Position numbers and translations under genes: made by a program
Shown here: positions 1 through 11,600 of the stretch, one piece after another
Position numbering within the stretch: position 1 is the first letter of the stretch
Layout of the letters: the number at the start of each line of letters is the position of its first letter
Source of the DNA: Altica lythri
Lineage: Eukaryota; Arthropoda; Insecta; Coleoptera; Chrysomelidae
Assembly: GCA_964028335.1 (NCBI GenBank)
Contig: OZ034806.1
Coordinates: 58,776,607 to 58,840,606 of the forward strand
Length of the DNA stretch: 64,000 bases
Direction: 5' to 3'
Notes under the pieces: generated by a model
The model's input: only the letters and a program-made list of their open reading frames with translations
Database searches by the model: none
Told to the model about the DNA's origin: nothing

Positions 1-1284
1 ATTTTTTCTCAATTTATGTATAAAAACAATATTTTTAGAATCTATAATTTTGTATTGTGTAATATACAAAATTTAAATGCTGAATTGAAAAATCCAAATT
101 ATGTAAGGTTGACAAAATAATTAAATTAAATTATTACACACAATCCCCAAATATTTGTGCTCGTACACATTCTGATCTGTTCTAAAATAGTAGGAATAAA
201 CTTTATTCAAAGCACTAAGATTCCTGTTATAGTATATTACGTAACAAGAGTGGTAAGTAGGATATTACGTACGAGTGGAAAAGTTACGCACGAAGCCGCG
301 TAGCGGCGAGTGCGTAATTACACGAGTACGTAATACATCTTACCACTCGAGTTACGTACTATGCTTTATCTACGAGTCAATATTTTAATTTTAATTCTAA
401 ATATTTGACATCTCTAAAAAAATATATGACGAAATTTTACGTTTAAAATAACATCTATCAAAGTAGTGACATTAAGTAACATACTAGATTAAATAATCAT
501 TTAAAATGTAATATATGTTGCCTAAATCTGTTTTATTTTTTAATAAAAACTATTATATATTTTTAATTTATAATATTGTGTGGGTTAGATATTTGCTGAA
601 AAACCATTTTTTAATGTAACAATTATTTAAAACAGCAAAATATTTTGTTTTACATGCATAAATACGCGTTCCAACATGACGTTTCATTACGCACAACTGT
701 GCGTTATAGCTTACTTACCCTGCATGGTGACAATGAGTATAAATGACATTTACTATCAAAGGAGTAGATAAAGTTTATTAAAGTAATTGTGAGTAAGTGA
801 GTATTTTTAGAATTCATAATAAAGATATAAGAAGATTTTGAAAATGATTTCTAATTTACTTTTTATGAAAAGTTTGTAGAATTATGATTTAATTGTCTTT
901 GTATAAACGGTTGATTTATCAGATTTTGTGGTAAAATGAAATTCGTTGATAGAGTATAAAAAATAATTTCCAGTTATTGAACTTATTTGTTACGCACGTT
1001 ACCCCAACAACAAATTAAAATGAAGAGGGGAAATCGACAATCTACACTCAACAATTTCATTTCATGTTTGTTATCATCATACTAGTCTCGCTTTGTCTTT
1101 TATCAGTTGATTTTACGTTATTTATGACTATCTATCTGTTATAATTGCACTTGAGTTTTATACTTTAATTATTTTCGCGTGTTTGCATATTTTTCATTTT
1201 TTTTTTGCATGTGTTCTATCTGTTTATTTTCGTTTTAGTTTTTATTTGTGAAATAGTGCATGGTTATATATACATACGGATCTA
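1..1284. other. AT-rich 5' flank without a recognisable gene
   Basis: No coding region or known element is visible apart from the palindrome at 229-362 and a small hairpin near 690-710 (CGCACAACTGTGCG). The 3' part (about 1000-1284) would be the promoter and 5' UTR of the candidate coronin first exon at 1285. Confidence 0.5.
229..362. repeat. 134-bp near-perfect palindrome (MITE-like)
   Basis: The left arm (about 229-298) and right arm (about 304-362) are inverted copies that share ATTACGTA, GAGTGGTAAG and TACGTACGAGTG-type blocks. The centre is CCGCGTAGCGG at about 297-307. Much of the stretch is more GC-rich than its flanks. It resembles the core of a foldback MITE; outer ends and target duplication were not resolved. 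Confidence 0.6.
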
Positions 1285-1332
1285 ATGGGTATACCAAGGA
1301 ATAATTCGGGAGATATGATCAACAATCCACAA
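1285..1332 (+). CDS. coro: Candidate alternative first coding exon of coronin (exon 1A)
   Basis: ATG at 1285 opens 16 codons (MGIPRNNSGDMINNPQ) that end at a strong donor, CAA|GTAAGT, in phase 0. The next coronin exon (8797) also begins in phase 0, so this exon would join in frame. It is an alternative to the three-codon exon at 5671 and would add 13 residues to the N terminus. Alternative promoters are known for insect coronin genes. Here support is only start codon, donor and phase; no transcript evidence exists in the window. Confidence 0.45.
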
Positions 1333-2346
1333 GTAAGTGTAGTTTTAAGATAACCAAAAATTTATTTAAAAAAAATTTAAAACTCCTTAAATGCGTATGT
1401 TGTTTTTACTGTATTCTTAATTTGGATTTATATTTTTTTAACTTTCATTCTTTTTACTTTAATAGTTTTAAATTAATTTGTGTTTTATTTACATGAATTT
1501 CTTTAAATATTATTTTTATAATTTTTGCGGTATAATTTTTTACTTCTTTTAATTTGTGATCTGTTTATCATGAAAAATATATTTATTCGGAAAACCCAGG
1601 GTATATACAACATAATTAATATTTTTAAAACCTAAGTTACAACGGGTTTGAATAAAAAGTACAAGGGTATTTTCTTGTGCAAAAGTGCGCTGGATGGAGG
1701 TCAAAAGACCGATATAAATTTATATTATCCTAAACTATTATTGTTTTCATATATTGACGAGTTTTCTGCAAAGTCATATGGTACTTACTGGAATTGCTTT
1801 CAATTTAAATTTTTTTTCCATATTTTATACATTACCATTTAACAGATCCACTGCTCAGAAAGATAAGATAAAAAGTAACAGGTGATCTTAACGGTTTGTT
1901 GAGTGATTTATGGGCTTTCTAGATACAGAGTAATTAAAAGAAAGTACCTAGTTATTCAATCTTTTTACAGCACCGTAGTTTGTATTATTATTTTTTAATC
2001 TATTTAAATACGTGTAATAATTGTTAGTTATATTGTTTATAATGCAATTTTAATAATTTGGTAAACTAGTTGTTAAGATAAAAATAACAAGGCGTTTATT
2101 TACAGGATAGTGGGTTTGTACATTACATCAGACATTTAATAACCTATTTAAAAAATAACTCTAAGAATTTATTTATCTTAAAAAATATCATTTAAATTTA
2201 TTTTTTCAAAAAAAATCTATTCTTATAGGTCAGATAAAACCTCAACATACTTTTATACAAACTAATTAACATCTCTCATGATTTTTTTTTTAATTTAGAA
2301 GTTACACAATCAAGAAAACGAGATTAATGAGAAATTTAAAAAAACA
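1333..2346. other. AT-rich non-coding stretch
   Basis: If exon 1A is real this is the start of its intron. A 64-codon open frame at 1648-1842 has no recognisable features and looks like chance. No other element was recognised. Confidence 0.4.
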
Positions 2347-2830
2347 TGGCATCCAGTAAGACTCAAACCTGCAACATTTACTTAAAGCCGGTAACGCCTC
2401 TAACCACTCAAATTCTGCGGAATGCGATATTTTTTCAAATTCTCCTTAATTTAATTTACTTGTTTGTGTAATTTCAAAAACTGTACGAGAGATATCTCAA
2501 AATCTATTATTTTACCATAAATTCATGGTTCCGGTCTCTTAACGGAATACAAATATAAGAGAGGGCACAAAAAAGTGATTTAGGTTTGATGTTTTAATTG
2601 TGTCGATTTGACAAATAATCTCTCTCATTAACGTCATGCATACATGTGCTTAAGGAAGAAGTTAGTGAATGTCGCATATGACATGAGTTGAATCGATACT
2701 ATCAAAATGCCGACTAACTACTAATACATCTTGCATGAAGTGTTTAGAGGCTTTACCGGTTGTAGTTAAAGGTTGCAGGTTTGAGTCCTGCCGGATGCAA
2801 CACATTTCCATTTCTCCTTAATATTATATC
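2347..2830. repeat. SINE-like repeat bounded by two inverted tRNA-like modules
   Basis: A tRNA-like module on the minus strand (about 2347-2424) and another on the plus strand (about 2727-2815) are inverted versions of each other. Both contain GTTAGAGG or a close variant, TTACCGG and the B-box-like GCAGGTTTGAGTC. Between them, 2575-2720 (TTTGATGTTTTAATTG, CTCTCATTAACGTCATGC, TGTGCTTAAGGA) is shared with the repeat at 63725-64000 on the minus strand. Neither module folds as a clean cloverleaf, so these are not called tRNA genes. Confidence 0.55.
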
Positions 2831-2958
2831 TTCTTTGTGTAACTTCTAAATTTCAAAAACACCTTTTTGTATTTAAAAATACTCGTTCAGTTGATTTTAA
2901 AAAGTATATTTTTTATAGTTCAATATTTTTGTGCTTTTCTTGGGATTATTATTTAATA

Positions 2959-4947
2959 CAAGGGTTGCCTTTTAAATTGCTGTTTAAAGTATGTTCGACT
3001 AAAATTGATACACTTTTGCATACTTTCAAACCAATAGGCTATTTGACACACAACTAATTTTACACAATAAATGAGTATTTATTAATAACTAAATGTGTAA
3101 GATTAATTTAAAAATTCAATTAAAAAATGTGTTTTTTATTTTTTATTTGAATCGCCGAAAACGCTGTCGGCCATGTTGTGACGTCATACAAATTGTAAAC
3201 AAAACGAGTAATTTGACGTGGTGTTATTACAAGTATATTTATTTCGATAAAAATTCCTTATCACGTTCTTAATTTATTTGCTTTATTGAAAAACAATAAT
3301 AAATTCATTATGGACGTTGGTTTCACAAAAGCAGACAGCACAAATTTTCCAAAAATTGATACATTAATGGTTGGTAATTTCTTTGCCTTTAATCCAGATT
3401 TCTGCTCTGCCGAGTTTAGAATTTCATGACTTCTGTGTAAGTACAGTGCAGTTGTTAAATAGTAGACATAAAAAGGAAAAATGAGTGTATTTATTCTTTT
3501 CAGACGTTATTCAAAAGTACCTATTCATTTATGTCATAAGTATCGTAACCTCCGAATAATGTAACTAACATCTATTTGTGTTCCTTGATGTGTTTTTGCA
3601 TTCTTGGACGATCCAATAACGATAATTACTGTATTTTTTATGGAAATTAGTTGAAATCATGTTTTTAAAGTAAAGTAAACTGGAAAATTGTCCGTGTTTA
3701 TATGTCAAATGTTTATTTACAATACGTATGACGTCAGAGCACAGATAATCTATGGACTAAAATGGCGGACAGCGTTTTCGCATCTACATGAAGAGATGGA
3801 TTTTAAATTACAGTTTTGTGGTTTCATAGGTGTTGAAAAAATATAGTAATATTTTTTTTACCTTAGTAGCACAAATATAAACTATTTAGGACCTAGTTTA
3901 AAAAAGAGTCAACTAGCCTATTGGTAAAACAGTGGTTCCAGTCTTCAGTTGACACCGACAGAATCGCAGTTTTAAAGGCATCGATGACTTCTTCTGTCGA
4001 CTTGAATCGCTACCTAGGCATTGTTCTTGATCTTTGGGTACATCAACAAGTGTTTGGTACTTAGATCGTGACTATACGGTGGATTGTCTAACTATTCGAT
4101 GTTTTGACGCTCCAAAAACTTGATTGTTTTTTTGGGTAGTGTAATCACTTAGATTACCGTGATGTAGGATGATTCACCGTTGTGTATTGCTTTGTCGGGA
4201 TTTCGCGATAAGTTCTGGTAAACAAACGTTTATATACCAATCGGAAGTAACCGTTCTTTGACCTTCTAAAGCCATTGTTGTCACATGATCAGATTTTGAC
4301 ACAAACGTTGCAACCATTTTCTTTAACACACTTCAAGAACGGATTACTTTTGTTGGTTTTTTCACCCACACACCGAATTGGAGTTTCTTTTCGGTTCGTA
4401 GGAGTAAATCCAAAATTCACCGCCACTAACAATACTATAAACGTTTTTTTGAGCTACCTTTGTTGAACCTTCTGTAAGCAAATGAGGGATCCAACGGGAA
4501 ATCAACGTCGTAACACACAGTTCTTTATGTAGGATCTTTTGGATCAAGGCCTTTGACATGCCCAAAGATGCCTCTATCTGACTGCTGTTTTGGGTGGACC
4601 TAGCCTAGATTCGTCGCTGAGACTGGAGCCACTACGTTAAAATTTGCAATATAAGCAGGAAATAGTTGACTGGTATGGTGCTTCATTCCCAAACACTTAA
4701 ACCATTTTAGCCAGACATTGTTGTTGGGATAATCCTTTCTCGGCTGAAATTCATTTGTAGACCAATTTAATTTCAAAAATGCATTGTACCTACACGACTT
4801 GTATCGCAATGAAACTCTGGATTTAGGTCAACAAAAGATTGAGGTTAGATTTGTACCAGAAGGTTCTATTCACGAAGTAGGTACTTCGTGGTTCTATTGG
4901 TGGCGCATACTAAGCGGCTATATCCAAAACTAAAAAGACAACCCTCG
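2959..4947 (-). mobile_element. mariner-like element A, decayed and split by a TIR element
   Basis: The right terminus (inward from 4947) reads CGAGGGTTGTCTTTTTAGTT and the left terminus (from 2959) is a mutated match, CAAGGGTTGCCTTTT; both are flanked by TA. The interior is related to copies B (42098) and C (60212). Minus-strand frames hold broken mariner transposase, including a Gln-Asn-rich HTH-like region at 4600-4809 ending NFNVVAPVSATN, which recurs in copy C. It is interrupted at 3033-3922 by another element and cannot encode a functional transposase. Confidence 0.75.
3033..3922 (+). mobile_element. 0.9-kb TIR element, copy 1
   Basis: The ends are inverted: AATAGGCTATTTGAC at the left and GTCAACTAGCCTATT at the right. 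A second, subterminal inverted pair lies inside (GCCGAAAACGCTGTC near 3154; GACAGCGTTTTCGC near 3768), each next to a TGACGTCA-like block. Between them a short exon-like ORF begins MDVGFTKADSTN near 3310; in this copy it is broken by a frameshift, whereas copy 2 at 35777 is open. It sits inside mariner A: the related mariner C reads CAAACCAATTGGTAAAAC (about 60299), which marks the pre-insertion site. The superfamily is not identified. Confidence 0.7.
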
Positions 4948-5670
4948 TAATGCTATTTTTTATTATCAAAAGCGTAATTTTTCAAATTCTTATGAATGAT
5001 TTAATATGTTTTCGAAGAGTATGATACAAATATTTTATAAATTTTTATTATGATATGTTAAAATATGTCAAGAATCTGATTAACCTGTAACGCATTCTCA
5101 AGTATATTTTAATTATTAGTATATATCATGTGTTTTGTATAAAACAGTATATCGAAATATATTAACAGATAAATTTTATTTTCTAATAATTCTTCAAAAT
5201 ATTTCGATGAAATTAAATAAAAAACAAATAAGCGGGAAATACTACTTCAGTTTTTGAATTTTCTCCATACAGTTTCTCAGATATATTCGTAACTAAGAAT
5301 TTAAGAAACAACAATAGTTCTGTAATATAATTTATAAAACATACTTATACTTAATTAAAGACTGACTCACGAGACAAATGTATCCTACTTTTTAAGAATT
5401 TAAACTTTTAACTCATTTTCATTTAAAAAGACCGCACGCGCTGTATTTATGATAAGATATTAACATTATTTAAACAAAACTTTTTATTGTTGATAATTTT
5501 CCATAACTTACACTGCTACCTGTATCTGTACAATATTTAAATGCAAATTTTGTTAAGCAATAAATACGCGTATGATTGTCCGTCACACTGTTTTGATTTT
5601 CTAGTGTTTAATTTCACATCGTTCAGATAGTTTGTTTAGTTCTGGGTTTCGGTGTGGAAATCCCGTTTAG
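4948..5670. other. AT-rich stretch ending in the probable coronin promoter and 5' UTR
   Basis: No ORF or repeat was recognised. The last 100 bases before ATG 5671 are less AT-rich and contain an initiator-like TTCAGA at about 5624. They are a plausible promoter and leader for coronin exon 1B. No TATA box was identified. Confidence 0.35.
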
Positions 5671-8600
5671 ATGTCGAAGGTAACGGCTTTCCTTTGTTTC
5701 TTTTTTATTATTGGAGTAGAAAGTATTTTTTTTAGGGTTAAACGTGAATTGTATCGAAATATAGAATTTATTTCATGTAACAGTTTTTTTTTTTGTACTA
5801 TTTTAAATGATATAATACGTGAGTGGTACACTGTCTAATAACCTTGTTAAAGATGATGTCAAGTTTGTTTCTGGTTGTTATCGTTTATGGGAAACTTGTT
5901 AATTGAAATTATTTATTATTGTCTGCATATAAATTAAGTCTTGTTAAGTTACTGTAGACTTTTATTTCATAAATTACTTAAAAATTTAATCAAAACTGTT
6001 TTGTAACTCTGCAGGATTTATTTTTATTCTTTCACAAATCTATACTAATATTATAAAGAGGAAAAGTTTGATTTTTTGTTTGTTTGTTTGAAATGAATAG
6101 GCTCCGAAACTACTGCACCAATTTCAAAAATTCTTTCACCGTTGGCAAGCTACACTATTCCCGAGTGACATAGGCTATGTTTAATTTAAAAAAAAATAGG
6201 GATCCTTACTAAAATGCCATTAATGTAACCAAAAATGACCTTAAAACCCTTACATCGCGTGCGCTGAGAATACTATTGATTATAGAATAAAATAATGTAG
6301 GTACTACGATTTTGAAGAATATATAAATATTTACAATAAATGCCGCGACAGCATATGTCTAAATGTTATAGTTACGTCACAATAACTATTTTTTAATTTT
6401 TTAAAAGTTTTAATCTTGGTATTAATCCTTATCAAAATAACTTATTTCATAATCACGACAGATATCACAAATTTAGCATGTGCAATGGAACGAGGCTACT
6501 TATAAAGGAATTAAAGGACAATTAAGTTGTAGCAACCATTATAACTGAACCACCAGCTGGTCAACTAGCTCATACACTGAGGATACCGATGATCCCAACT
6601 GATCTACCAAATCCATTTAAACCGCTTCAATTTCCTATCAAAACATCTTTCGCTTTTACTAATAATAAGTCTCATGGTCAAACCTTCCAATTAGTAGGGA
6701 TCGGTTTTCCTCATGGCCAACCGCCTAAGGCGGATCGGAGCACCTGAAAATCAATTTATTTTGCTGCCAGATAATAAAACAACATGTAATATTGTTTACA
6801 GGGAAGCGTTGACCCAATAAATTTAATGGCTTTTGTTATTTTTCTTTAATCCCCGTGCAAAGCCAGGGCGGGCTGCTAGTATATTATATTTTTTAAAAGT
6901 TAACTTTTCTGTAAATAGGAAAATTTGAAAAATCTTCCAAAAAGCAGGTAATTTCTCTTAAAATATGCCAATTTTAGAGATTTTTGAACATAGTCTGCAT
7001 ACTGTGATAACATTTTTCTTTTTAAATAATTAAAAAATATTAATTTTTACATTAAATAAATATCTTTCGGATATCCGTAATCCTGCATTTAATTGAAATA
7101 AATATTAGCACAAAATTGCTAAATATCCTTTAAAAAAATATTGAATGATTATATTTTCGCTTAAGCAATACTCATAAAATTTTAGCAACATTTTAAAATG
7201 AGCTTATTTAAATGCGATAAAACATTAATTATTTTATTTGGCCTATTTTTTCATAGATAATTACAAATTTTATTTCATAACGGCGCGTAGCTATCAATGT
7301 TTACTTTTAATTTTATTATTCGTTCCAAGTTCGTGCAGACTGACCTATCTTATCTTAATGAGTGTTTAACGACGGCTGGTTATCGCCTCCATTGTATTAT
7401 ATTACCTGGTTTTGCTCTTTACATGTTTGGGTTTAATATTTTTTATGGATTCACAAATTCTAGTATTCTCCGAGTATTATCGTCGACCGTAGCTTTTGAA
7501 AAACTTCTGGTATTTAGTGTTGATATTTATTCTTCTTTATATGTTATTGTCATTTTATTTATTAGTGTTATGTTTATTGTTTTATAATTACTATTATTTG
7601 ATATTATTAATTTTTTTATCGATATGTTGCACCCATGGCCTACACCATCAACTGAAAATCAGGACAATAATTTTTTGGATGCGAATGATAATGTGGAAGT
7701 TGATGACCAAAGTGGTGAAAGAAAGTTATCGGTTTTTATAGTTTTTTATTGGGTTTACGAAACGAAAACATATTTGCTTTCATACCGCAGTTCACTAAAA
7801 TAATTGAAAAGATCAGTCGGTATCTGCTGGTATCATACAGATCCTATTACTGCCCTGAGCTTTAAAGTGTCGGCTTAGAATTGCCAGTCCACACAAACTT
7901 GGAACGGATAATACAATCAATGTGCAAAACGGATTCGAAGAAGCTGGCATTTTTGGAAGGGTGGCGATAAAGAAACCTCTTTTAAAATTAAGAGGTTAAC
8001 TGGACGCATAAACAGTGGAAGAGAGTTTTATGAAGTGATAAGTCAAAGTTTGAGGTTTTTAGGTCTAAGAGAAGAAGAGTGTTTGTGTGCAGGTCTAAGA
8101 AAGAACGAATATTAGATCCATGTGTAATCCCAAATCTAAAACACGGCGGAGGCTCAGTGATCGTTTGGAGAAAGGGTTTTGGAGACATGGTAAAAATTGA
8201 AGTGATTTTAAAGAAAGAAGGCTATAAAAAATATTAAAAGGAAAATTTAATGCGTTCTGGCCAGCGAATAAATGGCAGAAATTTTATTTTGCAGCAAGAC
8301 AACGATCCGAAGCATTCCTTAAAGCTGTGCAAAGTGTATTTCAAAGGATTGGAATGAAACAATGTACTGAAAGTAAGGATTTGACCGACACACTCGCCTG
8401 ACCTCAACCCGATTGAGTTGTGTGGGACAAATTGGACAGGAGAGTCAGGAAGCAGTGTCTTACTTCCACTTCACATCTTTGGAATATTCTGAGAAACGAA
8501 TAAAACCAAATAGACGACGATTTTTTGTTACAAAGAATGCCAAGATTGTGCACAGAAATAATAAAAGCATTTACATCGATGAATAATTTTTTTAAATATG

Positions 8601-11600
8601 TAACAATTACAGACTAGTTTTATTATTTCTATATTCTTATCTATATAGGTTCTTTAAAACATAAACATTAAAATCAATCTATTTGTTATGTATCACACAA
8701 ACTATAGAGTGGGCAAAAACTTTTGACCGGTGGTGTATATATATCTAATCTCTAATTGTTATTACATTTTGTATCAATTATTTCTCTATTTTATAGCTCT
8801 TGTTTAAAGGAGTGAGAAGTTCAAAATTCCGTCACGTTTATGGTGAACCTGCACGGAGAGAAAAATGTTACGACAACATACAGATTACAAAAAATGCACA
8901 CGACTCACAGTTTTGTGCTGTAAATCCCAAATTTGTCGCTGTTGTTACCGAAGTTGCTGGTGGAGGGGCATTTACAGTGATTCCCATTAATTGTGTAAGT
9001 TATTTTTTTTAGAGCCCTTTTTTTGGCAATTATTTTTGATATAACAAAAACTAATTTTTATCAGTTATGTTATGATTGTATATTAGCATCGGCGCTTCAT
9101 TCTGTAAAGTATTGCCATATTTAGACACCATTGGCGCTGATGTCAAATGGTTAATAAATGTTAAAATTGATTAAATTTACAGACAGGGCGACTGGACTTT
9201 AATGCCAGTAAAGTGACAGGTCACACTGGGCCAATATTGGATATAAAATGGAACCCTTTCAATGATAATGTAATCGCTTCTTGTTCTGACGATTGTACTG
9301 TAAGTTTTATTTTTATATTAATTTAACTGCAATAACTGTGATAATTTTATTTCAGATTAAGATTTGGTATATTCCTGATGAAGGTTTATCGACGCACCTT
9401 ACAGAATGGTTGGTTGAACTTCAAGGACACAAACGAAGAGTTGGGTATATAGAATGGCATCCGACAGCTGAAAATATTATGTTTAGTGCAGGATTTGACC
9501 ATTTGGTAAGTGGTTAATATAATTAAATGAAGATTTGTTTATTATCAAATTTTTACAATACAATTGCACATATAACCTAAACGAAAGATAAATCACAAAC
9601 AATATCATAAATGGTTATTGAGCATCACAACTGAGATTTTTGTTTTAAAGCTTCTTAAGCCATCACTAATTTTTTTTTATTAAGCATGTCCTCGCAGGTA
9701 TAGACCTAAATACAAATGTACCGAGAACATCTATTGGGGTAGGAGAGACAATTTATTAATTTGGGATTTAAAGGCCTGCAAGTTAGGGCGAGTGGGGAAG
9801 ACGTGGGAGGTAAGGAGTTGCACAATCTGGAGTCCATGGGGATAAAGGAACGATCGAATCGATCCGTTCTCGATGTCGGGCATTGAACAGTTTAAGGGTG
9901 GATGGAGTTGGCACGTCGCGTTGCTCTGGCTGGTCTGACAAGTGGAGGCATTATAGATCTAAGCTTAGCAATAACAAATTAAACTTTACCATATCGAAAG
10001 CTTTGCTTAAGTCTGTGTTGATGTAATCCATCTGTTTCATAAAGAACCAAGTTTTCTATTGTAGATCTGTGCCTAAGAAAACCAAACTGATGATCTCTAA
10101 CAATGCCCAATCACAAGATATACATTATCTTCTGAGTTTCTAATATTATATGTTAAGCAGAAAGAATATAAATAAATTAAAAAGTATTATTAACGATGGC
10201 AAATCCGATTCGAATTGTTAATCAATTGCTATGCTTCACTTTTATTTATTTTATTTCTCTCACGTAATTTTGTCACCATAAATAATGAAAAAGTGAGAAC
10301 ATGTTACCAGTTATAGGTAACTAATGTCTGTTACTGACAATTCAATTTAAGTTCTGCTTTCTATTAATTCTGTTTACTTTCTAACGTATAAAATTTTCCT
10401 TTTTGGTATTAATACTTTATAAAACCATATTTGCAGGGTTGTCTCCATTTCTAATGAACTAATTAACAATGGTTATCTCCAAATTTAATCTTTTAATGAA
10501 AGTATGTTAATTTATTTTCCAGTCATGCAAAACTCTTATTAACTTTATTTTATGTAATGATTATTAACCGTCTGTTTGGTCACTGATCATTATTTGTAGA
10601 TTTAATTAGTTTATGGCAGAAGGTACAAAGGACTTACAAAATTGTAAATACATGTGTAGCATTAATAATGAAAATGTGACGTGACAACTCTAAAATATAA
10701 TTTTGAAATTTCTCTTAATATAAAAAATATATATATATATTATCAAATGCTAATCTTACCAATAAGTTCTGAGAAAAAAAATATCACCATTTAACTGTAC
10801 ACAATTTTTTTCCGCCGAGTGCACGAATAGAAGTATAACTTCAAAAGTTTAAATTTAAACACAATGTCATCTATTGAAAATTTGTAGTACTTAGACGTGA
10901 ATTTAACCCTTTATATCCTATCTTTTAAGTAAGAACAAATAACACATATGTACAAAATTTCGTTGAAATCGGTTGAGTAGTTCATCGAGGACATATAACG
11001 TGACACGTAATTTATACATAATGTCTTTATATAGATTTTATTTTCATTGTAGGTGATAGTTTGGGATATTGAAAAAGGTGACGCTATTAATGTAATAGAT
11101 TGTCATAGAGATGCCATACATTCCATGTCTTTAAACAGAGAAGGAAGTTTATTAGCCACTACATGCAAAGATAAAAAATTACGTATAATAGAACCCAGAA
11201 CAGGCAAAATTAAAGCAGTAAGTTTATTTACTATTATTTTATATATATCACAAAAGTAATATTACTAAGTTAAAATTTTATTCTCAAGGAAGGTATTTGT
11301 CACTCGGGTTCAAAGGCTTGTAAAGTAGTATATTTAGGATCAACTAGACGACTTCTAACAACAGGCTTTTCTCGACATTCCGATCGACAGTATTCTGTTT
11401 GGGATGAATCTGATCTCTCTCAGCCATTATACACAGACAGTATTGACAGTTCTTCTGGTGTAGTGTTTCCATTCTTCGACGTTGATACTAACATGGTATA
11501 TCTAGCGGGGAAAGGGGATGGCAATATTAGATATTATGAACTTACTGATGAGGCACCATATGTGCATTTCTTAAATCAATTTATCTCTGGAAACCCACAG

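Noticed and set aside
2727..2815. Possible tRNA gene
   Set aside because: A B-box-like segment is present, but acceptor and anticodon stems do not form, and an inverted partner and a further copy at 63745 show a repeat. The same applies to 62064-62150.
7297..7741. Two overlapping hydrophobic frames of 96 and 81 codons
   Set aside because: T-rich translation in AT-rich DNA, no start context, no family, no splice support.
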